Part shown: positions 15,123 through 23,449 of the stretch, piece after piece | Numbering within the stretch: position 1 is the stretch's first letter | Layout of the letters: every line of letters begins with the position of its first letter | From: Kordiimonas marina | GTDB lineage: Bacteria; Pseudomonadota; Alphaproteobacteria; Sphingomonadales; Kordiimonadaceae | Direction of reading: 5' to 3' | DNA length: 64,000 nucleotides | NCBI RefSeq assembly: GCF_023006325.1 | Contig: NZ_JAINDF010000005.1 | Location: 1-64,000 of the forward strand | Notes under the pieces: model-generated | What the model saw: only the letters and a program-made list of their open reading frames with translations | Database searches by the model: none | Told to the model about the DNA's origin: nothing | Position numbers and translations under genes: made by a program

Positions 15123-16970
15123 GTGTCGTTAGGCCAAAGCGTCCACTATGAAATTTTAGGACGTCGCGGCAACAACTGGCGAATCCTCGAAGTCATCCCA
15201 GACCGAAAAAATGCTGTCGCAGCTGCCGAACAACTGTGGGGCAGCCGCAAATATCAGGGTGTCCGTGTCGTCAAGGAAAGCTACGACAAGGCCACCAACG
15301 AATTTGCCAGCATCGAAATCTATTCGCGCGGCGCCAATCGCAAGACCTCGAAATACGACCAGTCGGGCACCATTTCGCCGTGCCTGACACCGGACGACCT
15401 CTATACCACGGCCGGGCGCCGGTCGATCTGGGAGCTCCTGCATAACACGCTCGCCGACTGGATGATCACGCCGACCGAGCTCCTGCATAACCTCGACCAT
15501 TATTACAAGCTTTATAACGCTGGCACCAAGCTTCAGAACGCGGTCCAGCGCACCGCCGTCGCCTTCGAGAACGAACAGGATTCGATCCAGGAACGGATGC
15601 GCAAGATCCAGAAGGTGATCGACACCGCGCTGGAGATCATGAAGCAGAATCAGCCGAAGGTACCCTCGCTCGAGATGGGGCGGCTGAAGCCTGTTATCGC
15701 CGACATGGGCGAGATCAAAAACCGCCGTTTCCTGCTGACCGCAGCCATCGCCGACTATCTGAAACCGGCCGTCACCCTTGGCGACAAGTTCGGCCGGATA
15801 GTGGCTTTCCTCTCCGCCGAACGGCCGACATGGGTTCTTGAAATTCTCGACCAGTTCCTCTCCGAACTGCTGATGCATGAAGGCGTGCTCGTCCAGCTCA
15901 TGGGCGATAAGGAGCAGCGCGATGTCTTCATGGAAGAAGTGGCGCACCTTCAGGTCGGCCAAGTCAATATGATGGGTGAAACCGAGCGGTCGCCGCGCTT
16001 CAGCGACGAGGTGTTGCGCCTGAACGGCTTTCTGTCCGAAGGACTGCTGCCACAAACGGCGCGGGTTCTCTATGACCGGCTGAAGACGGAAATCGAAGCT
16101 GCAAAACCGATCAACGACCGCGGCCTTGTCGAACAGCTTCGCGCGTTGAACCGGCTTCTGCAGGCGCTTGATGCGCTTCACAAGGACAGCGCCGACGTCG
16201 ATACCATGTATGAAGCGCTGGCATCCCGTGCGGGCCGCCTGATCAACAGCCAGGTCGTCGGTGAAATGCTGTATGAGCTCAAGAATCCGGTCGATCAGGT
16301 CAATGCGCTTCTGGACCTGGAACAGGTCACCATCGGCATGGCAAACAAGCGCATGGTCGCCAACTTCATCCTGCCCATTCTGTCGCGCCCGGAATATGAA
16401 TCCGTTTTCATGGGGCTCGACAGCCACCCGATCAAGCGGATGAACGACTTGGTGAAGCTGCAGGCCCGGGTCTATGAGGCCGACCTCACCGAAATGCACA
16501 AACGTAAGATCGCCGAGCGTCTCGACTTGTTCTGCCGCACCATTCTGGACAACACCCAGGTGTTGAAGAAAATCCACGCCATGAACATCAGCCTTCAGGA
16601 CAAGGCCAAGAAAATCCTGTCGATGATGGCGGACGGCTATTTCACCGAAGGTGACTGTCTGAACCGCGCCGAACATCAGGTGCGCGTCTATATGAAGCAG
16701 CCGGGTTTCACCTCGGGCCTGATCGCCGGGGCCGACCGTGGGCAAGCCGAAAAAATCCTGCTGGATTTCAAGCAACTGCTCGAACGCTCAGGCTTCGTCA
16801 AAGTACCTGAACCGACACCAGCCACCTCCGAAGAAGAGGACGTGTCCTCCGAGGGCGCCAACGCGGATGAAGCTGCGCCGGAAGGTGACGAAGGCGACAC
16901 GCCGGATGCGGACGAGGACCAAGCATCCGAGCCGTCCCCCGAAGCGCCTCAGGAACAGGCCAAAGACTAG
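15123..16970 (+). CDS. Conserved-looking protein of unknown function, 615 aa, herA partner
   Basis: I do not recognise this protein. It starts at GTG 15123 with AAGGAGG five bases upstream, 10 bases after herA, so the two should be translated together. Residues 1-90 form a small mixed domain with WRILEVIPDRKNAVAAAEQLW. The remainder to about 550 is predicted to be nearly all helical, without transmembrane segments, P-loop or obvious nuclease motif. The last ~60 residues are acidic and disordered (EEEDVSSEGANADE and following). Its length and helical content could suit a scaffold or effector loaded onto the HerA ring. Codon usage and GC resemble the neighbours, so recent transfer is not evident. 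Confidence 0.75.
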   Translation: MSLGQSVHYEILGRRGNNWRILEVIPDRKNAVAAAEQLWGSRKYQGVRVVKESYDKATNEFASIEIYSRGANRKTSKYDQSGTISPCLTPDDLYTTAGRRSIWELLHNTLADWMITPTELLHNLDHYYKLYNAGTKLQNAVQRTAVAFENEQDSIQERMRKIQKVIDTALEIMKQNQPKVPSLEMGRLKPVIADMGEIKNRRFLLTAAIADYLKPAVTLGDKFGRIVAFLSAERPTWVLEILDQFLSELLMHEGVLVQLMGDKEQRDVFMEEVAHLQVGQVNMMGETERSPRFSDEVLRLNGFLSEGLLPQTARVLYDRLKTEIEAAKPINDRGLVEQLRALNRLLQALDALHKDSADVDTMYEALASRAGRLINSQVVGEMLYELKNPVDQVNALLDLEQVTIGMANKRMVANFILPILSRPEYESVFMGLDSHPIKRMNDLVKLQARVYEADLTEMHKRKIAERLDLFCRTILDNTQVLKKIHAMNISLQDKAKKILSMMADGYFTEGDCLNRAEHQVRVYMKQPGFTSGLIAGADRGQAEKILLDFKQLLERSGFVKVPEPTPATSEEEDVSSEGANADEAAPEGDEGDTPDADEDQASEPSPEAPQEQAKD

Positions 16971-16996
16971 CCTTTCCGGGTAACCGCCCGGCTCAA

Positions 16997-17191
16997 TCAG
17001 AAATCGGAAATGATGCCGTTCTTTTCCCAGTCCCCGTAGCGGGTCGGCTCGGGCCCTTGGCGGCCGCCAATCTCTTTCACCGTTTCAGGCGCCGTTTCAG
17101 GCGCCGTTTCAGGGGCAGGCGATGTCTCAGGCTTTTTCGGAGCCGCGTCCGTGGCCCCAGCTTCATCCGTGCTTTTCTTCACATCCGCCAT
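16997..17191 (-). CDS. SDHAF4-like succinate dehydrogenase assembly factor (DUF1674)
   Basis: The 64-residue protein has a Pro/Glu/Ala-rich N-terminus with a short tandem PETA repeat. It ends in the family signature [23 protein letters not shown], matched over the last 23 residues, of which [11 protein letters not shown] is the core. SDHAF4 members assist flavin-bearing SdhA before assembly of succinate dehydrogenase. GGAG precedes the ATG. The sdh operon is not in the window. Confidence 0.9.
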   Translation of the reverse strand: MADVKKSTDEAGATDAAPKKPETSPAPETAPETAPETVKEIGGRQGPEPTRYGDWEKNGIISDF

Positions 17192-17221
17192 GGTGGCTCC
17201 TTTAAGGCAGGTCTGGCCTTG

Positions 17222-18112
17222 CTACTCTCTGATAGGGCCTGTCAGGCCTTCCTTCGATGCCCGGTACCAGGCAACAAGCCCGAACGACGCCACAACAACC
17301 GGCAGGACAAGGCCGAACTCGTTGGCATAGCGCCAGGTATCGGCATATTGCACCGTCATCGGCTGCAGGATGCTGAGCACCAGGGCATTATGCGCCGCGT
17401 GCAGCACCGCTGCCGGCCACAGGCTGCCGGACCGTAGCCTCAGATAGCCCATAATGAACGACAGGCCAACCGTCAGCAGCGTGAAATAGGCCATCTGCAA
17501 ATTCAGGTTCACCGGCCCGGCGTTATAGGTGGTGTAATAAATCAGCGGCACATGCCACAGCGACCAGACAAGGCCGGTCACCAGAGCGGCGAGCGGAAAC
17601 GGCATCACGCGCATCAGCTGCGGCATCAGGAAGCCCCGCCAGCCGATTTCCTCGCCCAGCGCCGTCGCCACATGCCAGATCATGCCGACGGTGGCGAGAA
17701 TGGCGATGCCGAAGGCCAGGGTCGCGCCATCGGACCAGCCGGACAGGCCGAGATAGCGGCCAAGGTCGACGACAAAGCCTGTATTACCCATGCCGCCAAG
17801 CCCCAGCTGCCAGATCAGGCCGTAGGCGATAACACCGTAGATAACCGGCAGGAGATAGCCTGCCACCGTCCAGCGGGGGTTGCCCCAGCGCCAGCCAAGG
17901 GAAGCGGTCTTCACGCCCATGACCCTGCAGCTCAGAAGCGCGGCCAGCCCCGGCGCCCACATCAACAGGGCGATATAATAGCGCAACAGACCGAGCTGAA
18001 GCACCAGCACATAGGCCCCGGCGCTGAAGAGGGCTGTCAGCGCCAGAAACAGAGCCACCGCCACCAGGACCTTGCCGGCCGGCAATGTATCGGTTTGACC
18101 ATTTGCACTCAT
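17222..18112 (-). CDS. CPBP intramembrane metalloprotease family protein
   Basis: The 296-residue protein is built of about eight hydrophobic helices. The two signatures of the CPBP (Abi/CAAX protease-like) family are present: GEEIGWRGFLMPQL, supplying the paired glutamates and arginine, and LVWSLWHVPLIY, supplying a histidine, with a third segment near FIMGYLRLRSGSLWPAAVLHAAHN. These helices form a membrane-embedded metal site. Bacterial members may process prenylated or signal-like peptides; the target here is unknown. GGAG lies five bases before the ATG at 18112. It is divergent from htpX, another membrane metalloprotease. Confidence 0.88.
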   Translation of the reverse strand: MSANGQTDTLPAGKVLVAVALFLALTALFSAGAYVLVLQLGLLRYYIALLMWAPGLAALLSCRVMGVKTASLGWRWGNPRWTVAGYLLPVIYGVIAYGLIWQLGLGGMGNTGFVVDLGRYLGLSGWSDGATLAFGIAILATVGMIWHVATALGEEIGWRGFLMPQLMRVMPFPLAALVTGLVWSLWHVPLIYYTTYNAGPVNLNLQMAYFTLLTVGLSFIMGYLRLRSGSLWPAAVLHAAHNALVLSILQPMTVQYADTWRYANEFGLVLPVVVASFGLVAWYRASKEGLTGPIRE

Positions 18113-18193
18113 CTGCGCTCCTTCTCCTTTGCCCTTCTGCGCGGTCTACAGTCATACCGAAGCGTCACGCGCATGATAAGCAAAAGCGACATT

Positions 18194-18222
18194 CTTGAAG
18201 CCCCGTGGGGCCATCCCCAAAT
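18194..18222 (+). promoter_or_regulatory. RpoH (sigma-32)-type heat-shock promoter of htpX
   Basis: CTTGAAG at 18194-18200 and CCCCAAAT at 18215-18222 are separated by 14 bases, a close match to the heat-shock consensus, and identical in spacing to the element before hsp20. HtpX is a heat-shock gene in E. coli. A hairpin, TCCGGTCC with GGGCCGGA around TTAAAA (18236-18257), lies early in the predicted leader. Confidence 0.72.
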
Positions 18223-18311
18223 ATAGGAACATATATCCGGTCCTTAAAAGGGCCGGACAGACGAACCGTGCACAAGACAGGACGAACAGGTTTTTTCGGA
18301 GAGTATTCGCC

Positions 18312-19226
18312 ATGAAAGGCTTTGCCAGAACCGCACTTCTGATGGCCGCCATGACCGGCTTGTTCCTCGCCTTCGGCTATATGCTGGGGGGCCAGGGCGG
18401 CATGATGATCGCTTTCATCATCGCTTTCGCCATGAATATGATCGCCTATTGGAATGCAGACACGCTGGTCCTGAAGATGCACCGGGCGCAGCCGGTGGAT
18501 GCCCGCTCAGCGCCTGAGCTTTACCGCAGCGTTGAAACGTTGGCGCGGCGGGCCGGGCTGCCGATGCCCGCCGTCTATATCATCGAGAATGACCAGCCCA
18601 ATGCCTTCGCGACCGGCCGCAACCCCGACCATGCCGCCGTCGCCGCCACCACCGGGCTTCTCCGCATCCTGAACCGGGATGAGATCGAGGCAGTGCTTGC
18701 ACATGAGCTGACCCACATCAAAAACCGCGATACGCTGACGATGACGCTGACAGCCACGCTCGCCGGTGCCATTTCCATGCTGGCCAACTTCGCGCTCTTC
18801 TTCGGCGGTCGGCGCGACAATCCGCTCGGCTTCGTCGGCACCATCCTGATGATGATCCTGGCGCCCCTGGCCGCCATGCTGGTGCAGATGGCGATCTCCC
18901 GCACGCGCGAATATGCCGCCGATCACGGCAGCGCGGAAATCTCCGGCAAGCCGCTCGCGCTCGCCAGCGCCTTGGCCAAACTGCAGTCGGGGGCGGCCCA
19001 CATCGTCAACCGCGATGCCGAGGCGAACCCGGCCACAGCGCACCTGTTCATCGTGAACCCGCTGCACGGCCAGGCGTTCGACAATCTTTTCGCGACGCAC
19101 CCGAGCACGGAAAACCGCATTGCCCGCCTGCAGGAAATCGCGGGCGGCATAAGGCCGCGCCGGACCTCGGTGCCGACAAGCACCCCGCACGGGACCGACA
19201 GCCCGCGCCGCGGGCCGTGGGGATAA
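18312..19226 (+). CDS. htpX: Membrane zinc metalloprotease HtpX
   Basis: HtpX degrades damaged membrane proteins together with FtsH. The 304-residue protein starts at ATG 18312 and has two N-terminal transmembrane helices (about 5-48). The active-site motif HELTH lies at 131-135. Two further hydrophobic stretches (about 145-165 and 170-190) are followed by [15 protein letters not shown], supplying the third zinc ligand. [11 protein letters not shown] near the C-terminus is also typical. GGAG stands upstream of the start at a slightly long distance. The upstream heat-shock-type promoter agrees with regulation of htpX in other proteobacteria. Confidence 0.95.
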   Translation: MKGFARTALLMAAMTGLFLAFGYMLGGQGGMMIAFIIAFAMNMIAYWNADTLVLKMHRAQPVDARSAPELYRSVETLARRAGLPMPAVYIIENDQPNAFATGRNPDHAAVAATTGLLRILNRDEIEAVLAHELTHIKNRDTLTMTLTATLAGAISMLANFALFFGGRRDNPLGFVGTILMMILAPLAAMLVQMAISRTREYAADHGSAEISGKPLALASALAKLQSGAAHIVNRDAEANPATAHLFIVNPLHGQAFDNLFATHPSTENRIARLQEIAGGIRPRRTSVPTSTPHGTDSPRRGPWG

Positions 19227-19248
19227 ATCTTAAGGGAGGAAGCCCGGC

Positions 19249-20238
19249 TTACAGGCCGAGCTGGTCTTTCTTAAGCGCCGCCAGGCTGGTTTCAGGCCGG
19301 GCGCCAAGATGGGAGATCACCTCAGCAGCCGCCAAGCTACCCAGGCGCGCGCAAGCCTCCAGGTCATACCCGTTGGTGTATCCGTACAGGAACCCGGCGG
19401 CATACAGATCGCCCGCGCCCGTGGTATCCATCACCTCGGCCGGATAGGCCGGCACACTGACAGTCTGGTCCTTGGTCATGACCACAGAACCTTTTTCGGA
19501 CCGGGTCAGCGCCGCCAGCTTGACGTAAGGACCAAATTCCTTGGCCGCTTCCTCGAAAGTATCGACCTCATAGAGCGATTTGATCTCTTCTTCGTTGGCG
19601 AACAGGATATCGACCCGGTCATGGACCAGGTCCTTGAACTCGGTCCGGAACCGGTCGACACAGAAGCTGTCGGACAGCGTCAGCGCCACCTGCTTGCCCG
19701 CGGCGTGGGCGATGTCCATCGCCTTCAGGATCGCTTCCTTCTGGTTGTCCCGGTCCCACAGATAGCCTTCGAAATAGGTAACTGCCGCCGAGGACACCAG
19801 ATCTTCGTCGATATCATCCACCGTCAGCTCGCCACAGGCGCCGAGGAAGGTGCTCATGGTGCGTTCGGCATCCGGCGTCACCAGAATCATGCTGGTCGCG
19901 GTCGGCGCGCCCACCGTGTTGGCCGGGGTTTCATAATGAACGCCGATCGCGTGGATATCATGGCGGAAAACGCCGCCAAGCTGGTCCTCATGCACCTTGC
20001 CGATATAGGCGGCCTTGCCACCGAAGGAGGCAACACCCGCTGCCGTGTTCCCGGCCGACCCGCCCGAACGTTCGACCGCAGGCGGCATCCCTTCATAGAT
20101 GCGGGCGGAGGTTTCGGCGTCGACCAGCATCATTGAGCCCTTGATGCGCTCATGCTCATCCAGAAAGGCGTCATCGACGCGGGCGATAATGTCGACAATG
20201 GCGTTGCCGATGCAAAGAACCTGAATATCGTGCGGCAT
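19249..20238 (-). CDS. PfkB-family adenosine/carbohydrate kinase
   Basis: The 329-residue protein starts at ATG 20238 with AAGGA seven bases upstream; starts further back in the frame lack such a site. N-terminal GNAIVDIIARVDD and GGSAGNTAAGVASFGGKAAYIGKV are the first PfkB signature, and DTTGAGDLYAAGFLYGY near residue 270 is the second, with the catalytic Asp. Alphaproteobacterial proteins of this type are annotated as adenosine kinases, phosphorylating adenosine to AMP in purine salvage, though sugar specificity cannot be excluded from sequence. It converges with htpX. Confidence 0.88.
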   Translation of the reverse strand: MPHDIQVLCIGNAIVDIIARVDDAFLDEHERIKGSMMLVDAETSARIYEGMPPAVERSGGSAGNTAAGVASFGGKAAYIGKVHEDQLGGVFRHDIHAIGVHYETPANTVGAPTATSMILVTPDAERTMSTFLGACGELTVDDIDEDLVSSAAVTYFEGYLWDRDNQKEAILKAMDIAHAAGKQVALTLSDSFCVDRFRTEFKDLVHDRVDILFANEEEIKSLYEVDTFEEAAKEFGPYVKLAALTRSEKGSVVMTKDQTVSVPAYPAEVMDTTGAGDLYAAGFLYGYTNGYDLEACARLGSLAAAEVISHLGARPETSLAALKKDQLGL

Positions 20239-20378
20239 AAGAAATTCCTTCATGGTTTGTTTGCACCATAGAAAAGACCTGCGGGATTGCAAGCACAAGC
20301 CGTCGCCCTTATCTTTGGAGAACAGCAAACGAAAGATAGCCCACCCACAAGGGCACCATAAACACGGCGAGGAAACCC

Positions 20379-21059
20379 ATGATCGGCACAGCCCTCAATC
20401 GAACCTGGCAGCAGTTGCTGCACCCCAAATTCCGCAAGGTATTCATAACCGCCGTGAGCGTGGCTGCGGTCACTCTCGCGCTTCTGATGTATGTGCTCTA
20501 TGCCCTGTGGCCCAAAGGCTATACCTCCGGCTATGACTGGATCGACGAGACCGGCTATTGGCTCATTGTCCTGATCGGCTCCTACGCCCTGTTCCCGGCC
20601 ATCGTCAGCATGGTCATGGGCATGTTGACCGACCAGATCGCCACCGCGGTCGAGGAAGAATATTATCCGCACCGGGTCGGCACACGGCCAGTCCCTATCC
20701 TTGATATGCTGTGGGGTTCGCTCAAGCTGATGCTGGCGATGATCGCGCTCAACCTGCTGGCGCTTGTGCCTTATCTGATCCTGTTCCTGTCGACTGCGGG
20801 CACCGGCGCGCTCATCCTGTTTGCCGCCATCAACGGCTATCTGCTCGGCCGCGAATATTTTGAAATGGTTGCGGTACGCCACATGCCGCTCAAGGAGGTG
20901 GAGCGGATGCGCAGCCGCTATAGCGGCAAGGTGTTTATGGGGGGCGCTGTCACTGCGGGCTTGTTTGCCATCCCGTTCCTCAATATTCTGGCACCCATCA
21001 TCGGTGCTGCCGTGATGACCCATATTTTCCAGTATTTGAAGAGCGGGGAGGCTCAGTGA
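20379..21059 (+). CDS. EI24/CysZ-like membrane protein
   Basis: The 226-residue protein has about four long hydrophobic segments (about 22-45, 62-85, 110-150, 185-215) separated by amphipathic stretches such as GMLTDQIATAVEEEYYP. NGYLLGREYFEMVAVRHM is typical of the EI24/CysZ domain, as is the sequence before it. CysZ proteins import sulfate, but most alphaproteobacterial EI24 proteins have no tested role. Its stop overlaps the GTG start of the next gene by four bases, so it leads a probable operon of four genes to 22401. Confidence 0.82.
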   Translation: MIGTALNRTWQQLLHPKFRKVFITAVSVAAVTLALLMYVLYALWPKGYTSGYDWIDETGYWLIVLIGSYALFPAIVSMVMGMLTDQIATAVEEEYYPHRVGTRPVPILDMLWGSLKLMLAMIALNLLALVPYLILFLSTAGTGALILFAAINGYLLGREYFEMVAVRHMPLKEVERMRSRYSGKVFMGGAVTAGLFAIPFLNILAPIIGAAVMTHIFQYLKSGEAQ

Positions 21060-21505
21060 CCCAATCTATCGCCCCGGCCAGAACGTTTGCGGTCAAAACG
21101 CTTGCCGTTTCAGTGTTTCTAAGCTTGGCAGCCTGCGCGCCTGAAAGCGCGCCGCCGCCCCAGGCCACCGCCCCGGCACCGGTGGAGATGCCCGCGGCCG
21201 AGACACCAGCGCCGGCACCGAAACCTGAACCGCCCAATCCTGAGCGTCTGGCGGGCCTGAACCCAAAGGAAGTGCAGGCACTTGTCGGTGAACCCACGCT
21301 TGTCCGGCGGGAAAATACCGTCCAGGTGATGCTGTTCGAAAAACCGAGCTGCGTCCTTGAGGTCGTGTTTTACGAAGATCATCCGGGCGACTATTTCCGT
21401 GCGAAAAACATCAGCGCCCGCACCCGCCAGGGCACCCCTGTCGACGCCTCAGCCTGCCTGACCGATATCCTGCCGGGTGGCCAATGGCGTGAAGAACGGA
21501 ATTGA
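21056..21505 (+). CDS. Small lipoprotein of unknown function
   Basis: The 149-residue protein starts at a GTG overlapping the upstream stop (GTGA). A signal sequence ends in lipobox SLAAC near residue 27. A Pro/Ala-rich tether runs to about residue 60. The remaining domain, GLNPKEVQALVGEPTLVRRENTV followed by a Cys-containing CVLEVVFYED and a later Cys, resembles small BamE/SmpA-like periplasmic folds, where a G-x-P turn is common. No partner is recognisable. It is translationally coupled to the EI24 gene, which suggests a joint envelope function. Confidence 0.72.
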   Translation: MTQSIAPARTFAVKTLAVSVFLSLAACAPESAPPPQATAPAPVEMPAAETPAPAPKPEPPNPERLAGLNPKEVQALVGEPTLVRRENTVQVMLFEKPSCVLEVVFYEDHPGDYFRAKNISARTRQGTPVDASACLTDILPGGQWREERN

Positions 21506-21518
21506 GGAAACAACACCC

Positions 21519-21761
21519 ATGACAAGCCCGCGTATCGATTTCGGCCTGATCCTGAAGCTGACCGTCTGGAGCTTCCTCGTCGGCGCCCTTCTCTATTGGC
21601 TTAACTGGAGCCCGGGGGAAGTATACGCCTGGATCATCAACAAAATCGCCGCCGCCTGGGATTGGCTTGTCGGGATCGGGCTCAATTATGTGCTGCTCGG
21701 CGCCACCATCGTCGTGCCGCTTTACCTGCTGTTCCATTTCAAGAACAAGCTGCAGCGTTGA
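21519..21761 (+). CDS. Small two-helix membrane protein (DUF6460-like)
   Basis: The 80-residue protein starts at ATG 21519, with GAGGAAA upstream. Two hydrophobic helices (about 10-28 and 52-72) are separated by a short amphipathic segment YAWIINKIAAAWDWLVG. Length and layout resemble small alphaproteobacterial proteins grouped as DUF6460; that link is tentative. It lies 13 bp after the lipoprotein gene and one base before the methyltransferase gene, in the same operon. Confidence 0.68.
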   Translation: MTSPRIDFGLILKLTVWSFLVGALLYWLNWSPGEVYAWIINKIAAAWDWLVGIGLNYVLLGATIVVPLYLLFHFKNKLQR

Positions 21762-21762
21762 C

Positions 21763-22401
21763 ATGGCCCGCTTCTTCAACCCAGACCAGATCAGCGAAGA
21801 GGGCAAGCTGCACGCCCCTGCCGCTGAGCGCAACAAGGACGCCATCCTGGAGGTCCTGCTCGACCATTTGCCAAGCGCGGGTACGGTGTTGGAAATTGCC
21901 AGCGGCACCGGCCAGCACGCGGTGCATTTTGCCCCCCGGCTCAGCCATCTGCATTGGCAGCCGACCGATTTAGACCCACGGCACATTGCCAGCATAGAGG
22001 CCTGGCGGGCAGAGGCGGGCGCCGAAAACCTGCTCGCCCCCCGCGCGCTCAATGTGCTGGAGCCCTGGCCGGTTCATGACCTGCCTGCACCCGTCACCGC
22101 CATTACCGCCAACAACCTCATCCATATCGCGCCCTGGGCGGTCGCCGAAGCGTTGATCGCGGGCGCAGCCGACCTGCTCGGGGGTGGTGGGGTGCTGTTT
22201 CTCTATGGCCCCTACAGGCGCGGGGGGGCGCACACGGCACCGTCGAACGAAGCTTTTGATGCCCACCTCAAATCCCATGACCCGGCCTGGGGCCTGCGAG
22301 ACATGGAAGCGGTAACCGACCTGGCAACAGAGGCCGGGTTCGGCACGCCGACGATCGTCGAGATGCCCACCAATAATTTCTCACTGATTTTCAGGAAATA
22401 A
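21763..22401 (+). CDS. DUF938 SAM-dependent methyltransferase-like protein
   Basis: The 212-residue protein contains VLEIASGTGQHAVHFA, the glycine-rich SAM-binding motif I, near residue 44. QPTDLDP is the acidic end of the next strand, and ITANNLIHIAPW and GVLFLYGPYRRGGAHTAPSN complete the DUF938 signature. The family is uniform in length at about 200 residues, matched here. The methyl acceptor is unknown. It ends the operon begun by the EI24 gene, and a bidirectional terminator follows. Confidence 0.9.
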   Translation: MARFFNPDQISEEGKLHAPAAERNKDAILEVLLDHLPSAGTVLEIASGTGQHAVHFAPRLSHLHWQPTDLDPRHIASIEAWRAEAGAENLLAPRALNVLEPWPVHDLPAPVTAITANNLIHIAPWAVAEALIAGAADLLGGGGVLFLYGPYRRGGAHTAPSNEAFDAHLKSHDPAWGLRDMEAVTDLATEAGFGTPTIVEMPTNNFSLIFRK

Positions 22402-22437
22402 CCCTGAAGTCGTCCAAAACGACATTAGACAAACAGA

Positions 22438-22463
22438 AAACGCCCCGAAAAGCCGGGGCGTTT
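22438..22463. terminator. Bidirectional intrinsic terminator
   Basis: AAACGCCCCG at 22438-22447 pairs with CGGGGCGTTT at 22454-22463 over an AAAAGC loop. T-tracts occur on both sides (TTTGTTT on plus, TTTTCTG on minus), so it can serve both the DUF938 operon and the convergent olsB gene. Confidence 0.9.
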
Positions 22464-22488
22464 GTTTGATTTCTCGGTCGCGGCGGGT

Positions 22489-23385
22489 TTAAAGCGCGGC
22501 GGCAAGCTTTTTCTCTTCGGTGTCGTTCGCTTCCGCGCCCAGGTCATAATGCTTGGAATAGCGGCTGGCGATACGTTCGACCGGCAAAAGGATGAACACG
22601 TCCGTGGTACCGAACTGTTCATCGACCACGGCGCCGTCGCCGATGAAGCAACCGATCCGCAGATAGCCTTTGACCAGGGGCGGCAGGGCGCGGCGGGCAC
22701 GCTTCACGTCGATCTCGTCAGCGGCCATGGTGTTCATCTCGACAAACTGGCCATCGAGCGCGCGGACCTTGAAGTCATCGGCGACCAGATGGTTGTGGTA
22801 GAGATAAGCAAAGGCTTCCTTGAACGCTTCCGGGTCGGTGCCCTCGAAGCTCGCGCAGCCGAACATGTAAGCGATATTATGCTGCTTCAGATATTCGGCG
22901 ATGCCCTTCCACAGCATATTGATGGTGCTGTTGGCGCGGTAATCCTTATGCACGCAGGAGCGGCCGAGCTCCAGCAGCTGGCGATCCGGGCCCATCTGTT
23001 CCTTGAACGGGCCTGACATCAGCGACGTGAGGTCGAACTCACCGGCGGAATAGAAGCCACGGTGCGCCTGGGCCACTTCCTGGCGCAGAAGCCGGTAGGT
23101 GCCGACGATCTGTTTCTTTTTCTTCCGGTCATGGTCGATGACCAGAAGATGGTCGCACACCACGTCATAGGCGTCGATATCGCGCTTGGCCATGCGCATC
23201 CGCCAGTCCGGCTTGGCCTGCATTTCCTCATAGAAAATCTTGTAGCGCAGCTTTTGCGCGGCTTTGATTTCCTTGAAAGAGCGAGCGAGCCGCACTTCCA
23301 GACTACCTTGCCGTACATAAGACGGCGCCCCGGCCATGGCTTGCGCGGCGGCGACAGTGGGGCGAATGGGTGCATATCTTTTCAT
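22489..23385 (-). CDS. olsB: L-ornithine N-alpha-acyltransferase-like protein (OlsB)
   Basis: The 298-residue protein starts at ATG 23385 with AGGA seven bases upstream. LRYKIFYEEM near residue 47, then DAYDVVCDHLLVIDH and IVGTYRLLRQEVA, are the acyl-ACP-dependent GNAT signature shared by OlsB and hemolysin-type acyltransferases. ELGRSCVHKDYR and YMFGCASFEGTDPE follow as in OlsB. OlsB links a 3-hydroxyacyl chain to ornithine in the first step of ornithine-lipid synthesis at the inner membrane. OlsA, the second enzyme, is not in the window. A conserved member of this broad family with another acceptor remains possible. Confidence 0.82.
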   Translation of the reverse strand: MKRYAPIRPTVAAAQAMAGAPSYVRQGSLEVRLARSFKEIKAAQKLRYKIFYEEMQAKPDWRMRMAKRDIDAYDVVCDHLLVIDHDRKKKKQIVGTYRLLRQEVAQAHRGFYSAGEFDLTSLMSGPFKEQMGPDRQLLELGRSCVHKDYRANSTINMLWKGIAEYLKQHNIAYMFGCASFEGTDPEAFKEAFAYLYHNHLVADDFKVRALDGQFVEMNTMAADEIDVKRARRALPPLVKGYLRIGCFIGDGAVVDEQFGTTDVFILLPVERIASRYSKHYDLGAEANDTEEKKLAAAL

Positions 23386-23449
23386 AGAGCCATCCTAGTA
23401 GGGACACGGTGTGGCAGCGATATTACAACTATTTTACTAAATCATGACA

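Noticed and set aside
17084-17119. Three 12-base direct repeats in the SDHAF4-like gene
   Set aside because: They encode a PETA linker repeat; a simple low-complexity expansion rather than a regulatory or CRISPR-like array.
18236-18257. htpX leader hairpin as an RNA thermometer
   Set aside because: The hairpin lies over 50 bases before the ribosome site and does not include it, so temperature gating by this stem alone is unsupported.
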